Shown here piece by piece: positions 1 through 8,841 of a stretch of DNA of 38,728 nt. Where the stretch lies: positions 1 through 38,728 of the forward strand of contig CAJVPJ010000160.1 of assembly GCA_910592205.1 (NCBI GenBank). The letters run 5' to 3'. Source of the stretch: Paraglomus occultum (Eukaryota > Glomeromycota > Glomeromycetes > Paraglomerales > Paraglomeraceae). The position numbers were made by a program, and so were the translations under genes. Every line of letters begins with the position of its first letter. Positions within the stretch are counted from its first letter, which is position 1. The notes under the pieces were generated by a model. That model was given only the letters and a program-made list of their open reading frames with translations. It was not told the origin of the DNA and did no database searches.

Positions 1-405
1 GAATGAAGAATAAAGGAATTATAAAATAGGAAAAGTACGTGCATGAGAAGATGCGATGAAAATGTACTTAGCGTTAACTATCTTGGTTTAAGCTTAAGGT
101 GGTGCTACACACACATCTACCAGCCCCAACTTGTCAGCCAAATTTGGACTAAATACGGACAGATCGTGTGAAATTAACAGATCTGCAGTTTCGATTTACT
201 AGAAGATTCATTTACAGCGATAACAGACAGCAATGTACGCCATGTCATTGTACATTGTTATCGCTTATCAAGAAGTCCGCTCTATATACAATTTGACGAT
301 CCTTATATGTCGGCATGTTTAAAATTAGTCAATATGTACGCTTTGCGAACTCTTCAATTATGTTCATAGATTGTCGCTCATTATTCCAAACTGACATACA
401 ACAAT
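1..405. mobile_element. Diverged right-hand part of a long-TIR element (partial)
   Basis: This segment is collinear with parts of the long-TIR element at 15173-16631. The stretch around 78-125 matches 15825-15875 (shared core GGTTTAAGCTTAAG followed by a similar TGGTGC..ACACACA run). The stretch 325-362 matches about 16009-16050 (GTACGCTTT core). Bases 384-405 match the outer right terminus of that element (ATTCCAAAC..GACATACAACA). The spacing is shorter than in the other copy, so this looks like a deletion derivative that continues off the left edge. No coding potential was seen. The assignment rests on eye alignment only. Confidence 0.45.
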
Positions 406-547
406 TGTATATAATTAATTAGATGCAATTTATTATTATTATGCATTGAATGTTGTGAATAAACTCAAAACTTTGTAATTTGAAAAAAGAAAAAAACAAT
501 AAAGAAAGTTTGAATATAGATGAAGATCTGTAATGGTCCAAAACTGA

Positions 548-589
548 GTTGACTGGGTTCTGGACTCAGTTGACTGAGTTCTGGACTGA
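548..589. repeat. 21-bp tandem repeat, two copies
   Basis: GTTGACTG(G/A)GTTCTGGACT(C/G)A occurs twice back to back, differing at two positions. Further half-copies (CTGAG, TTCAGAACTGA) flank it on both sides. It is a simple local tandem duplication in non-coding DNA. Confidence 0.8.
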
Positions 590-1225
590 GACGGTTCAGA
601 ACTGACACAGGTCCAGCACTCAGGTACAACATACCGAAGGTTTGGGGGTGATTCGGTATAACGAAATGTTGCAGATAAATATTTTTATTTCAATTTATGG
701 CAAATAAAAACCTCGATATTATGAGTCTATTTGTGCTTGTTTTTTGTTTGCAACATATGCAATTCCACTTTTCTCTTTAATGCACGAAACGCTTTAGCTC
801 ATTATAATCTATCTCTATATCACCTTGTTGGAGAAAATTTCAAACCAAGTACGTAGCGTATGACGGAAATTTGTACGACTGATAACTTGCTGCAACCAAT
901 CATTGTAACTAATATTATTATCACGTGACAAGACTACCGATACAAAAATCCTGGACTTAATGCCTAGAAGACCACACATTCTGTTTTCTTTTATTTCATA
1001 GTGTGGTTGTCAGTCGGGACAATCGGAGGATTGTTAAGTTTCTTCTGTTGGCATCTGGGACTGATGTTAACCGCCGCATACGGAGCGTAAGTTACTATTA
1101 AAATTCGGTATAGTGAGTGAATTTTAAATATTAATAAAAAAGGGGGGGATGCTTGCTTCGGTATAACGTGAAATTCTGTATAACGAGGTTTGACTGTAAT
1201 AATTTGTGTCGCTATATAATTTCCG

Positions 1226-1260
1226 AATTATATATTAATATTAACTATTAATATATAATT
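1226..1260. repeat. Perfect inverted repeat, 14-bp arms
   Basis: AATTATATATTAAT at 1226-1239 is exactly complementary to 1247-1260, with a 7-base spacer. It is entirely A/T, so it could be a cruciform-prone AT tract or the core of a small MITE. No terminator role is implied. Confidence 0.8.
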
Positions 1261-1795
1261 GTGGTACGCAATACATATACTGTATATGTTTTTTCCAAAA
1301 TTATGTACGACACAATACATATTGCATCGTTTTATTGGTTAAATTCGCAAAACCATTATATTAATATTAATATTAATATCGAAATTGCTTGTTTAGCAGT
1401 CATTATTATTCCTTCCGTAAGGTAATAAAGAATTAATGATGGATAAAGAATTTTGTAATCATTCGTGAAATAAATAAATATACTACTTAACATCTTTATT
1501 GTAGGTTTACCTTCGGTGTCCGGCGTTATGAATTGCATAAAGAATTTATAATCGTAATAAATACATTCGTTAATCAGCATCATTGTTAAAGGTGGAAAAT
1601 TTAAATTTTGTTTGTGCAATATTAATATAGACACTCAAAGTTGATGAATGCAGAAAAACAAACAACCATAGACAATTTTTTTAGTCAATTATAGTAGAGG
1701 AAACTAAACGGTATTTTAATCTGTCTTATTATTATAAATAATTAAATATATATCACCCTCCATACATACCGTAATATTAATACTCTGAATAATGC

Positions 1796-2991
1796 CTCAT
1801 TTGGGGGTAGGCTAAAGCGAAGTAGTTTATGCCACTCGGCATCGTCGTGGTTGAAGCAATTTTAGAACGTCGTTATAAACTGTTGAGAGGCACACGAGTT
1901 TTGCGAGACAAGAAAACATATCGAGGTTACACGTACATTGGAATTGTCCTAAAATTAAATATTAAAACTTTAGACTGTTTTTTACAGCAAGTGCCACAAA
2001 TGGATATCATGTGATACATCCCGTTACTCGGTCTCAACATTACAGCATTAATTCTGTAATTGAAACTCGCTTGTTTCGAAACACAAAGTTACGCGTCAGT
2101 TTTAAACGGCTTTATAGTTTCAATACATCAAATCTAGCGTTACGGGTATGTTGAAACTCTTTATCTGTTACTTCAGACCAGGCTGGAATAGTCAAAACAC
2201 ATGCAGTTAGACATACGTTTGCGCGTTCGGTGATTGAGTTATAATTATGCTTACATGCTGTTTGTACATTCGTTTACGCCGGTAATGAGACATTAGAACT
2301 GTTATAGAAAAAAGCACTTTGATACAATACAAAGCATTTATTGATCATAATGGAAGGGCATGAAGAATACGTGTGGTGTTTCAGGAAAAGATATAAATTA
2401 AATAGCCAAATTCTACGTTCTCGTAACGAGAAATTTTCACATGCAGTACAGTAATTGTCAGCCGATAAAAAATAAACTTATTTTATAAATTTATGATTTT
2501 GTTTCAAAGGATACCAATGATAATATTACTCCTACTGAAAAGCGTATGCACTGTTTAATGTGAATAAACACCAATTAAACTTTCTATTGAAGAGTTGGTG
2601 GCCGTTAGTAACAAACATATGGACGCAACGGTGATTCCTGGAAAATTTACGTCTGCCGCATCGAGAATCGAACACACGACAAGAAGGAAGGCGTAGGCAA
2701 ACCGAAGACTTACTGTTAATGAGCTGATGGAAAGAGTGCGGGATATGTACTGAGGGTAGAGAAAAATGGTGCAGAGCAGGTAGATAGTTTTATTGAAAAC
2801 TTGGAGAGATCATTAATAAAATGATTTTGTTATTATTATCACATGATATCCATGTGGCATTTAATCAATTTGTGGCACCTGCTGTGTGACACTTAATCAA
2901 TTTGTGGCCCTTGCTGTGTGGCACTTAATCAATTTGTGGCCCTTGCTGTGTGGCACTTAATCAATTCCGTTTGAGCCTACCCCTCATTTGG
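1796..2991. mobile_element. Mutator-like non-autonomous element with 9-bp TSD
   Basis: The element spans 1805-2982 (1178 bp). Its ends are GGGTAGGCT at 1805 and AGCCTACCC at 2974-2982, a perfect 9-bp inverted terminus that extends imperfectly to about 17 bp (about 14 of 17 match). It is flanked by an exact 9-bp direct repeat, CTCATTTGG, at 1796-1804 and 2983-2991. A 9-bp duplication is typical of the Mutator (MULE) superfamily; hAT elements make 8 bp. No transposase is visible inside. One 61-codon open frame at 1829-2014 (+) is not recognised. A 32-bp tandem repeat lies near the right end. The termini and duplication are read directly; the superfamily is inferred. Confidence 0.75.
2852..2966. 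repeat. 32-bp tandem repeat, about 3.6 copies
   Basis: The word TTAATCAATT recurs at 2861, 2893, 2925 and 2957, exactly 32 bp apart, inside a unit that reads roughly GTGTGGCACTTAATCAATTT followed by GTGGCCCTTGCT. The array sits close to the right terminus of the Mutator-like element. Units are contiguous without spacers, so this is not a CRISPR array. Confidence 0.9.
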
Positions 2992-3390
2992 AAATGACTA
3001 ATACCCAATTTCCGGTAATAAACTAGTGAGGCTACCTTTGGTCCAAGTTATATGCTAAATTTCTTATTAAAGACGTTGGGTTGTAATCAAATGTAACACA
3101 AAGGTAATTATTCTCATTGTATGATTTTTAATGTATAACTCATCGCCAAAAACTTTTATTCGCAACAAAGTGTTCACTAAAGCCTTATTTTGAGCTGCTT
3201 TTATCTATCTACGGTACATACAAAGGAAGAGAATAAAACTCATGACAGAAATGTGAGGAGATATCTATTCTTTGAATATTATACAGTATAACAAAGTTTA
3301 CGCGCCTGTAATTGACATTTTGGGTAATTTTATTACCATGAATATCGGAGCATTTTCTATTATTAATTCAATTCAAAGTGATTGGTGTAT

Positions 3391-3474
3391 AATAATTTTC
3401 CTCCCTCAATTAAGAAAAATAAAAATAATTACTGCGGTTATCATAAAGTTTAAATATGTGAGACAGTCGAACCG
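3391..3474 (+). promoter_or_regulatory. Conserved upstream block of cysteine-rich gene 1
   Basis: All three paralogues share a block of about 80 bp that contains CCCTCAATT(A/G)AG, TACTGCGG(C)TTATCATAAA and a TATA-like TTTAAATA (here 3449-3456), followed by TCGAAC. The TATA-like word lies about 96 bp upstream of the ATG at 3552, a plausible core promoter distance. Conservation across the duplicated units is observed; promoter function is inferred. Confidence 0.45.
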
Positions 3475-3551
3475 GGCTGAGGAGATCCGATTTTTCGTCC
3501 TGGTTTTTTTTCTTGCCAGCTTATACACACAATTATATTTATACTACCATA

Positions 3552-4079
3552 ATGAAAAACCTACTGTTAACATTAATTCTTATAACGTTATGTAGTTTCA
3601 CTTTCGCTACAACACCCTTAAAACGGGAAGACGGGTTAGTTTATGCATTGCACGGTGGAACAATGTTATCATCCAATTCATCTTTGGTAGAAAGGGATAC
3701 TTGCTCTTTCGGATTTTACTCATGCCCAAATGGTGGTTGTTGCACCCTTCAATGCTCCGAGGCGTGCAATGCTTTATTCTGTTGTCAGCCAGGATATCAT
3801 TGTTGTCCAAACGGCTATTCTTGTTGTCCGACAGGCCAAATTTGCGTTTTAGATTTTCTTTGTAGCGAACCAGGGGCCTCGTCAACAACCCCAGCGTCAA
3901 CGCCAACGGTAACAATCACAGTCCCAACACCAAATTTAGCACCAACGGCGTCATCACCAACACCAAATTCAGCAGCAACAACAATAATTATTGCCTCCGA
4001 CTCAACTACTTTGTCGTTGTCATATCTGCCTGTGACCTTATCCATAATTCTAAGTTTTGCGCTTTGGTTGTTGAATTGA
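3552..4079 (+). CDS. Secreted 14-cysteine GPI-type surface protein, copy 1
   Basis: This is an intronless gene of 175 codons. Residues 1-19 form a signal peptide (MKNLLLTLILITLCSFTFA). A short propeptide ends in TPLKR, a dibasic Kex2-type site. The mature part begins EDGLVYALHGG and leads to a compact domain with 14 cysteines arranged C-C-CC-C-C-CC-CC-CC-C-C, including GYHCCPNG and SCCPTG. The CCP-G pattern recalls granulin-like knots, but the spacing is not that of a classical granulin. A Ser/Thr/Pro-rich, probably O-glycosylated stretch follows, then a hydrophobic C-terminus (SLSYLPVTLSIILSFALW) after small residues, as in GPI attachment signals. The likely location is cell wall or plasma-membrane surface. 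The ATG at 3552 is chosen because it starts the signal peptide and is shared by all copies. The molecular function is unknown; an effector-like or wall role is only a guess. Confidence 0.85.
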   Translation: MKNLLLTLILITLCSFTFATTPLKREDGLVYALHGGTMLSSNSSLVERDTCSFGFYSCPNGGCCTLQCSEACNALFCCQPGYHCCPNGYSCCPTGQICVLDFLCSEPGASSTTPASTPTVTITVPTPNLAPTASSPTPNSAATTIIIASDSTTLSLSYLPVTLSIILSFALWLLN

Positions 4080-4409
4080 CAAAAGAAAACTCAATATTGA
4101 AGTTTATTTGGAGCTTTTGATAAATTACGTAATATTTTTAATACAAGATTTACGCCCCCAATTTAGGACTAAAACATTAATTTCGAGATACAAAAATGAA
4201 CGTTTGTTTGAAAAGTGGGGGGCGAATTACCTTTTTTAAAAATCATAAAATATTGTATAGCTTGTACGTTGTAATTTTTGCGGAAATAGCCACGCATTAC
4301 CGTTAAAATACTGCAAACGGGATGCGAAAGACTTTCCACCTTAAGCAATCTGTTGTCTATTTAAACAGCCGTGTTGTTTTTTTACAAAATAACTAGGAAA
4401 GTTTTGCTG

Positions 4410-4436
4410 TGCCCGGTCGACTGCGTCGACCGGGCA
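4410..4436 (-). other. GC-rich subterminal hairpin of the Helitron 3' end
   Basis: TGCCCGGTCGAC at 4410-4421 pairs perfectly with GTCGACCGGGCA at 4425-4436, with a 3-base loop. It is the most GC-rich structure in the surrounding AT-rich DNA. Read on the minus strand it is followed after 13-14 nt by CTAG at 4396-4393. This order and spacing is the hallmark of Helitron 3' ends. Confidence 0.85.
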
Positions 4437-4689
4437 TAGTTTGTTTCATGTAAGTAGTGGGTGTTTGAAACGATGTTTAATATATTGGTTAGACTTTATT
4501 TTATTTTATTTACATTGAATCGTATTACTGTATGTAGCATAATAGTGTATTTTTATTAAATCAACTGTTGCAAATGTATTATGTGTATTTACTGCTTTAT
4601 GTTGTAGTTGATGTAATTTGTCTAAATGACCGTTCTGCTAATAGCTGTAGTCGTTGGTATTCTTTAATTATATTTTCGTCTGTAATAAA

Positions 4690-5025
4690 GCGTTTCTGTG
4701 TAAAGTAATTATGTTTAGATTTTTCCATGACAAACAGCGGCTTATTGCTACATATGCCTGACTGGGGGAGAATATGTTATTGTCTAGTATTAGAGTAACG
4801 TTCGCTAGAGTTAGTCCCTGTGTTTTGTGTATTGTGAGTGCGAATGAATTTTGTAGGGGAAATTGTGTGCGAGATGCTTTTTGGCCTGCTGTATAGAAGT
4901 AGGACGTTTGCCAGGTTATCCAGTGATGGATTACTCCACTTTGTATACAGAAAGCTACTTTGATCGAAAGATTGGTTTTATCGAAATCAGTAATAATTCC
5001 AACTGTGCCATTGCGCTAACTGTTC
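4690..5025 (-). pseudogene. PIF1-like Helitron helicase, C-terminal remnant
   Basis: Reading the minus strand from about 5020 down gives NGTVGIITDFDKTN, then a stretch ending RTQFPLQNSFAL, then TIHKTQGLTLANVTL and FSPSQAYVAISRC in one frame. These match the C-terminal motifs of PIF1/RecD2-type helicases encoded by Helitrons (NGTxG, RTQFPL, HKTQGLTL, QxYVAxSR; superfamily 1 motifs V and VI). Motifs Ia-IV and the Walker A/B half are missing, and an in-frame TAG lies just upstream of NGTVG. The frame also shifts after the last motif. It is a broken remnant, not an active gene. The matching family is general knowledge; the reading frame is visible directly. Confidence 0.8.
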
Positions 5026-5445
5026 TGTATGCTAAGAGTAGGCGCATATTTTTAACTATGCTTATTTGGAAGTTTTGATCTACAATTGAACCAATCGGCT
5101 TTCTACATGGGGAAGCCAACGCCTGATTTTAGGTAATTTATCGTTATTGGCAGTAAACATGTTTTGATATGAGTATTAGTAATATACATATATTGTGTGT
5201 CGTAATGTGTTTCTTTTTATTGTGTTGGCTAAGTTGGCTGAACTGCTCATCCTTGTTTGGAAATTTTTATCCTACAATCGAACCAATCAGCTAGTTGCAA
5301 TTGGATGCCGATTATCAGATGATTATATGTTCTGTTAGTCAAGTAGGTGCATATATTTTAATAGTTTATTGCTTATTTAATCTTCAATCGAACCAATCAA
5401 TTTCTTACAATGCGAAGCCGACGACTAGTTTTACAGTCACGTTTA
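5010..5445. repeat. Imperfect direct repeats inside the Helitron
   Basis: A block of about 110-130 bp containing GTAGG(C/T)GCATAT, CAAT(C/T)GAACCAATC and GAAGCC(A/G)ACG is seen at about 5010-5150 and again at about 5320-5445. A third partial copy around 5265-5310 (CTACAATCGAACCAATCAGC) is also present. They flank the helicase remnant on its upstream side and probably arose by local slippage or repeated insertion. Confidence 0.6.
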
Positions 5446-5562
5446 TTGTATACGCACAAACTGACGTTATAAAATGAAGTTCTGATTCAAATACTGTTAA
5501 TAACATTAACAAAAATTCATATGTCAGTCAATCTTTATTTGCATGTTTGTATCATTAGATCG

Positions 5563-5712
5563 TTCATAAAGCAATTTTCTTATATTCTTCTGTTGTAGAA
5601 TTAGACATCGATGGTCGTAATTAATCTATGCTAAATTACGGTAAAATCTGTTCATAGAGCAAGTTGTTCTTATATTCTTCTGATGCGAAATCAGACATCG
5701 ATGGTTGTAATC
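5563..5712. repeat. 62-bp direct repeat pair, coding-like on the minus strand
   Basis: The stretch 5563-5624 (GTTCATAAAGCAATTTTCTT onward to GACATCGATGGTCGTAAT) is repeated at 5651-5712 with about 85 percent identity. On the minus strand the two give related peptides, LQPSMSDFASEEYKN and LRPSMSNSTTEEYKK, which suggests duplicated coding sequence that has decayed. I do not recognise the family. Confidence 0.65.
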
Positions 5713-5757
5713 CGTCAACAATATCAAATATTTAAATGTCTATTAAACTGTTTAAGA

Positions 5758-6429
5758 TTATGAACAATGGCTTTTTTTTTTTGCTGCATTAATCGATCGA
5801 CTTAGTCTGCCGGTGGAAGGATGAGTTATCGTTATTTCGTTAATGGGTTTTTCATTTTTTCTTATGTATTCTGAGACCGCTACGACTAGTCTTAATCCAG
5901 CATTTGTGGATGTTGGTGTGGTTGTCACTTTTCCAATATACCTAGCCACCATGGGTGACTCTGGACATTCGCTCGCGTTGAGTGGTAATAGAACGTGAGA
6001 TAGTATTATTAAATCGATGGAATTGTTGTTAGTGAGATAGGTAAATTTTCCGTGAGTCAGGTATATTTGTGGTTCCATGAGAGAGAAATATATTTAAGAT
6101 TTTAGTGGGTTCCGGCTTTCCCGTGCTGTCCTGATTGACGAGGCTTTGCCTACAATAATAGGTATTTTAGCAGAATGTCCCACTTGTAATGCTTCTCCTG
6201 CAGTGTCGTGTCTGTCATCGTCATTCTCATCTGCTTCAGTATTGCCTTCCGGAATAAAGTATGTGAACTGTATTTTCTGAGGTTCGGTATTGCATACGTG
6301 GCTAAGGGCCATGCCTTTTTGTATAGTATATGTGCCAATAGTTTCTACTGATTCTTCGACGATGTATAAGATGAGGGAAATTGAAGCCGGCATATTTTTT
6401 TTTCTGAATGAGAGGAGGTATATTTGCAT
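5758..6429 (-). pseudogene. Two open fragments of an unrecognised Helitron-borne gene
   Basis: Two minus-strand open frames lie head to tail inside the Helitron: 6429-6094 (111 codons, with acidic EADENDDDRHD and HSAKIPIIVGKASS) and 6078-5758 (106 codons, with YLTHGKFTYLTNNN, IDLIILSHV and GRLSRSINAAKK). Composition and length look like real coding sequence. Read-through between them is blocked by frame changes at 6094-6078, so they may be one broken gene or two exons. Alternating beta-rich segments would fit an OB-fold single-strand-binding accessory protein of the kind some Helitrons carry, but no diagnostic motif was found; treat this as inference. Confidence 0.35.
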
Positions 6430-6785
6430 AATGGGTTATAGAATTGCGAATGAGAAGATTCAGTCGGTGTCGCACCAGAAACACTTAAATACTTTTGTCG
6501 GAATTACGATATCGCTTATTGATTATTAATCTGTGCGTTTTTTACCGGAATTACGATATGATTTATTGATTATTAATTCGCACATCGTAATTGTTCTATT
6601 TGTGGGCTGGCTAACTATTTGTGGCACATAGAATTGACTATCCGTTTAGGCAAGCATGAAATAATGTGCTTATTAATATTTAACCGCAGCACTGATAGTT
6701 ATAAAAAGAGATACGAGACACAGCGAGAGTTGTATGAGCGGCTGCATACTACGTACGTTTCGTTTCTATTCAATGCATAGAATAG

Positions 6786-6815
6786 CATTGAATTGAATAG
6801 CTATTCAATTCAATG
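6786..6815. repeat. Perfect 30-bp palindrome
   Basis: CATTGAATTGAATAG at 6786-6800 is followed without spacer by its exact reverse complement. A similar half (ATTCAATGCATAGAATAG) lies just upstream. It sits close to the 5' end of the Helitron on the minus strand. It could be a cruciform or dimer-binding site; function unknown. Confidence 0.9.
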
Positions 6816-8690
6816 AATAAGAAAACATAGTATATAGTGTAGTATATAAAATCGGGCCCGAACGATGCTGCATGACACTAACCGAATGAAGTATATGGTT
6901 GACTAATTATGGAATACCACTTACGTAGTGTTAACCAATGATCATCAGGAACATATGGAAAAAATTCCCACATGACTCGAAGAAGTGACGACGTCGAAAT
7001 AGTAATAGTGTTAAAAATTGTCTCTTATTATCAATATATTCTCTTGTTGAACGAAGTAACTTTTAATGTCAATGATAACGCTTGGCCTCAACGTACACAC
7101 AAAATGACGTTTTCGTAAAAATTTTGCCGCATGTGTCTTCCAAAACAGTATAATAATAAGCTCTTGGAAGTACTGGCGCTCCTCTTGGCATTACGAAAAA
7201 TTTACAACAGCTTTGTAACAATCACTGCGCTTGATTCCATGTACTTCATGCTTACTGGGTTGGTAAAAGGATTGCTAAAGATAAAGAGTTGAATTATCCT
7301 TTCGAATTATCTTTTTCAAAAACTTTTTTTTTTTTCATTTCCGTAACCCATCAAAATGCAATAGTTGCAACTCTATTCTCACACTAATTTATCCCCGTAG
7401 TCGGTGAATAAACTCGCAAGTATACACATATACAATCGACAACCTATTCAATTATTCCCACATATTATTACTTTGGATCCTTTTTGTTATAGTGTAAGCA
7501 GATAATACCGGCAATGTCTGAAATTTATATTAACATTTTCTTATAGACTAGAAGTTTATACAATATCAATTGTGTGGTTTCGCGGGTCCAGAAAAATTTG
7601 GAATCGACATTATGAAAATATTTGCAGCCAATAGAAATAAATAGAGATATGCGCCCTCATGTGAAAACTCGTCGGGATTCATTCTTCCTTCACATATGAA
7701 ATACTGAAATAAATATTGCAAACCATGAGACTGTCATTACCACTTTAAAATTTTTAATGTGGTCAAATGCATAAAGGCATACTGCTTTACTTGGATTACA
7801 TGCATGATATACACTGCAGATGCAACTACTGTGAAATACTTGATAGTACCACAGCAATGAAGTACTGTACAATCTTGGAGTGTTGAAGTTGATAATGAAT
7901 TTGGAACACTCTTGAAGCTCGCAACTACTTTCTCGCAAAGATTCCGTAGCTGTAGTAAGAATGAAGAATAAACTTTTGTATTTGCCGGTTCTGATGGAGA
8001 GCCAAGAACTATTTGCCCGAAACATACGACTTATAGTTTCTTTCTGAATGACTTGATATTAACATACGGCTTGCGAATCAATGTTTAGAATTAATCAATA
8101 CTGTCTGTACGCTTTATTGAATGTTACGTTCAAGCAGTTGAAGATGATTTAGCAGAATTTATATTGTTCAGAATCTTTCTTCGCCATGGAGACAATGGAG
8201 TTTTGTGATTTTCTTTACAACAGCGATACATACATTGTTCTTTGAAATGTATGTGAGAGAATTAGACGGAGTTTACGTTTACATGCAAAATAGTTAATGT
8301 TAACTGTTATAAATAGACACTTTGTCTTACGTACTGGATTTCCTAATCCGGGTGTTGGGTTGTAATCGAAACGTAACACGGTGGAAAATATTCTTTTCTA
8401 GAAAAATACAGTCTGTGAAAAAGGAAATATCTCGCTGTATGATGCTGCATAACTCATTGCGAGAAACTTTACTCACAACGAGGTGTTCGTTAAAGCCTTT
8501 TTTGATCTGTTTTGTCTACTTACAATTCATGCAAGAGAGAATCTATTGAAAGAGATGAGGTGGAGATCTTTGAATAGAATATAACAAAGTTATGCCTGCC
8601 TGCAAGAATAACTATGAATATATCGTACTCCCCTCCCTTTGAACAAGGGGATGCTTTTCTATTTTTATTCTGTTCAAAATAATTGGGCGA

Positions 8691-8770
8691 GAATAATTTT
8701 GTCCCTCAATTGAGAAAAACAAAGAGAAATACTGCGGCTTATCATAAAATTTAAATAGAGATAATCGAAC
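8691..8770 (+). promoter_or_regulatory. Conserved upstream block of cysteine-rich gene 2
   Basis: Same block as upstream of copies 1 and 3: CCCTCAATTGAG (a TCAATTGA palindrome), TACTGCGGCTTATCATAAAA, TATA-like TTTAAATA at 8750-8757 and ATAATCGAAC. The TATA-like word is about 90 bp before the ATG at 8842. Confidence 0.45.
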
Positions 8771-8841
8771 ATTGATCAAATATCTAAAGCTGGTTTGCTT
8801 TTCTTACCGAACACACTAAAAACGTACTGTACATAATCATA

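Larger units (their letters stand above)
406..1795. other. AT-rich non-coding stretch with small repeats
   Basis: No credible gene was found. It contains a 21-bp direct repeat in two tandem copies (548-568 and 569-589), sequences resembling pogo/Tigger-type termini (CGGTATAACG at about 655 and about 1160, with CGTTATAC on the complement), a 14-bp-arm palindrome at 1226-1260, an ankyrin-like exon-sized island near 1002-1087, and AT-rich microsatellite (TAATAT repeats) near 1360-1380. The open frame on the minus strand at 1356-1634 is low-complexity and unlike any family I recognise. Confidence 0.5.
3060..4391 (+). repeat. Cysteine-rich array, unit 0 (left remnant)
   Basis: From about 3060 this segment aligns with 8345 onward in unit A and 11270 onward in unit B: the GTTGGGTTGTAATC start, the AACTCAT..GCAA stretch, the TAACAAAGTT stretch and the CCCTCAATT block all recur in order. 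It carries the first of the three paralogous genes and continues downstream of the gene (GAGCTTTTGATAAATT, TACGCC..CAATTTAGGA) until 4391, where the homology is cut by the Helitron end. It continues at about 7013 with the sequence expected from unit A to B. Confidence 0.8.
4393..7012 (-). mobile_element. Degraded Helitron with PIF1-helicase remnant
   Basis: On the minus strand the element ends at 4393 with a GC-rich hairpin (4410-4436), a 13-14 nt spacer, then CTAG and a T, which is the Helitron 3' terminus (hairpin, about 10-14 nt, CTRR, host T). A PIF1-type helicase C-terminus is readable on the same strand at about 4700-5020. The insertion interrupts the cysteine-rich repeat unit: host sequence stops at TTTACAAAATAA (4380-4392) and resumes near 7013 (AATTGT..ATTATC), whereas unit A to B (9825-9850) is uninterrupted. 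The 5' end (expected TC on the minus strand) is not resolved exactly, and lies about 7000-7012. Total length is about 2.6 kb. The element is clearly non-autonomous: no Rep domain was seen. Confidence 0.75.

Noticed and set aside
1829-2014. A 61-codon plus-strand gene in the Mutator-like element
   Set aside because: It starts next to the TIR, matches no transposase motif and is too short to judge; kept only as a note within the element.
2650-2705. A tRNA gene on the minus strand (GTTCGATTC motif)
   Set aside because: The T-loop-like word is present, but the adjoining stem bases do not pair and no anticodon or D arm of proper spacing was found.
2852-2966. CRISPR-like direct repeats
   Set aside because: The 32-bp units are contiguous without unique spacers, lie in a eukaryotic genome and belong to a transposable element.
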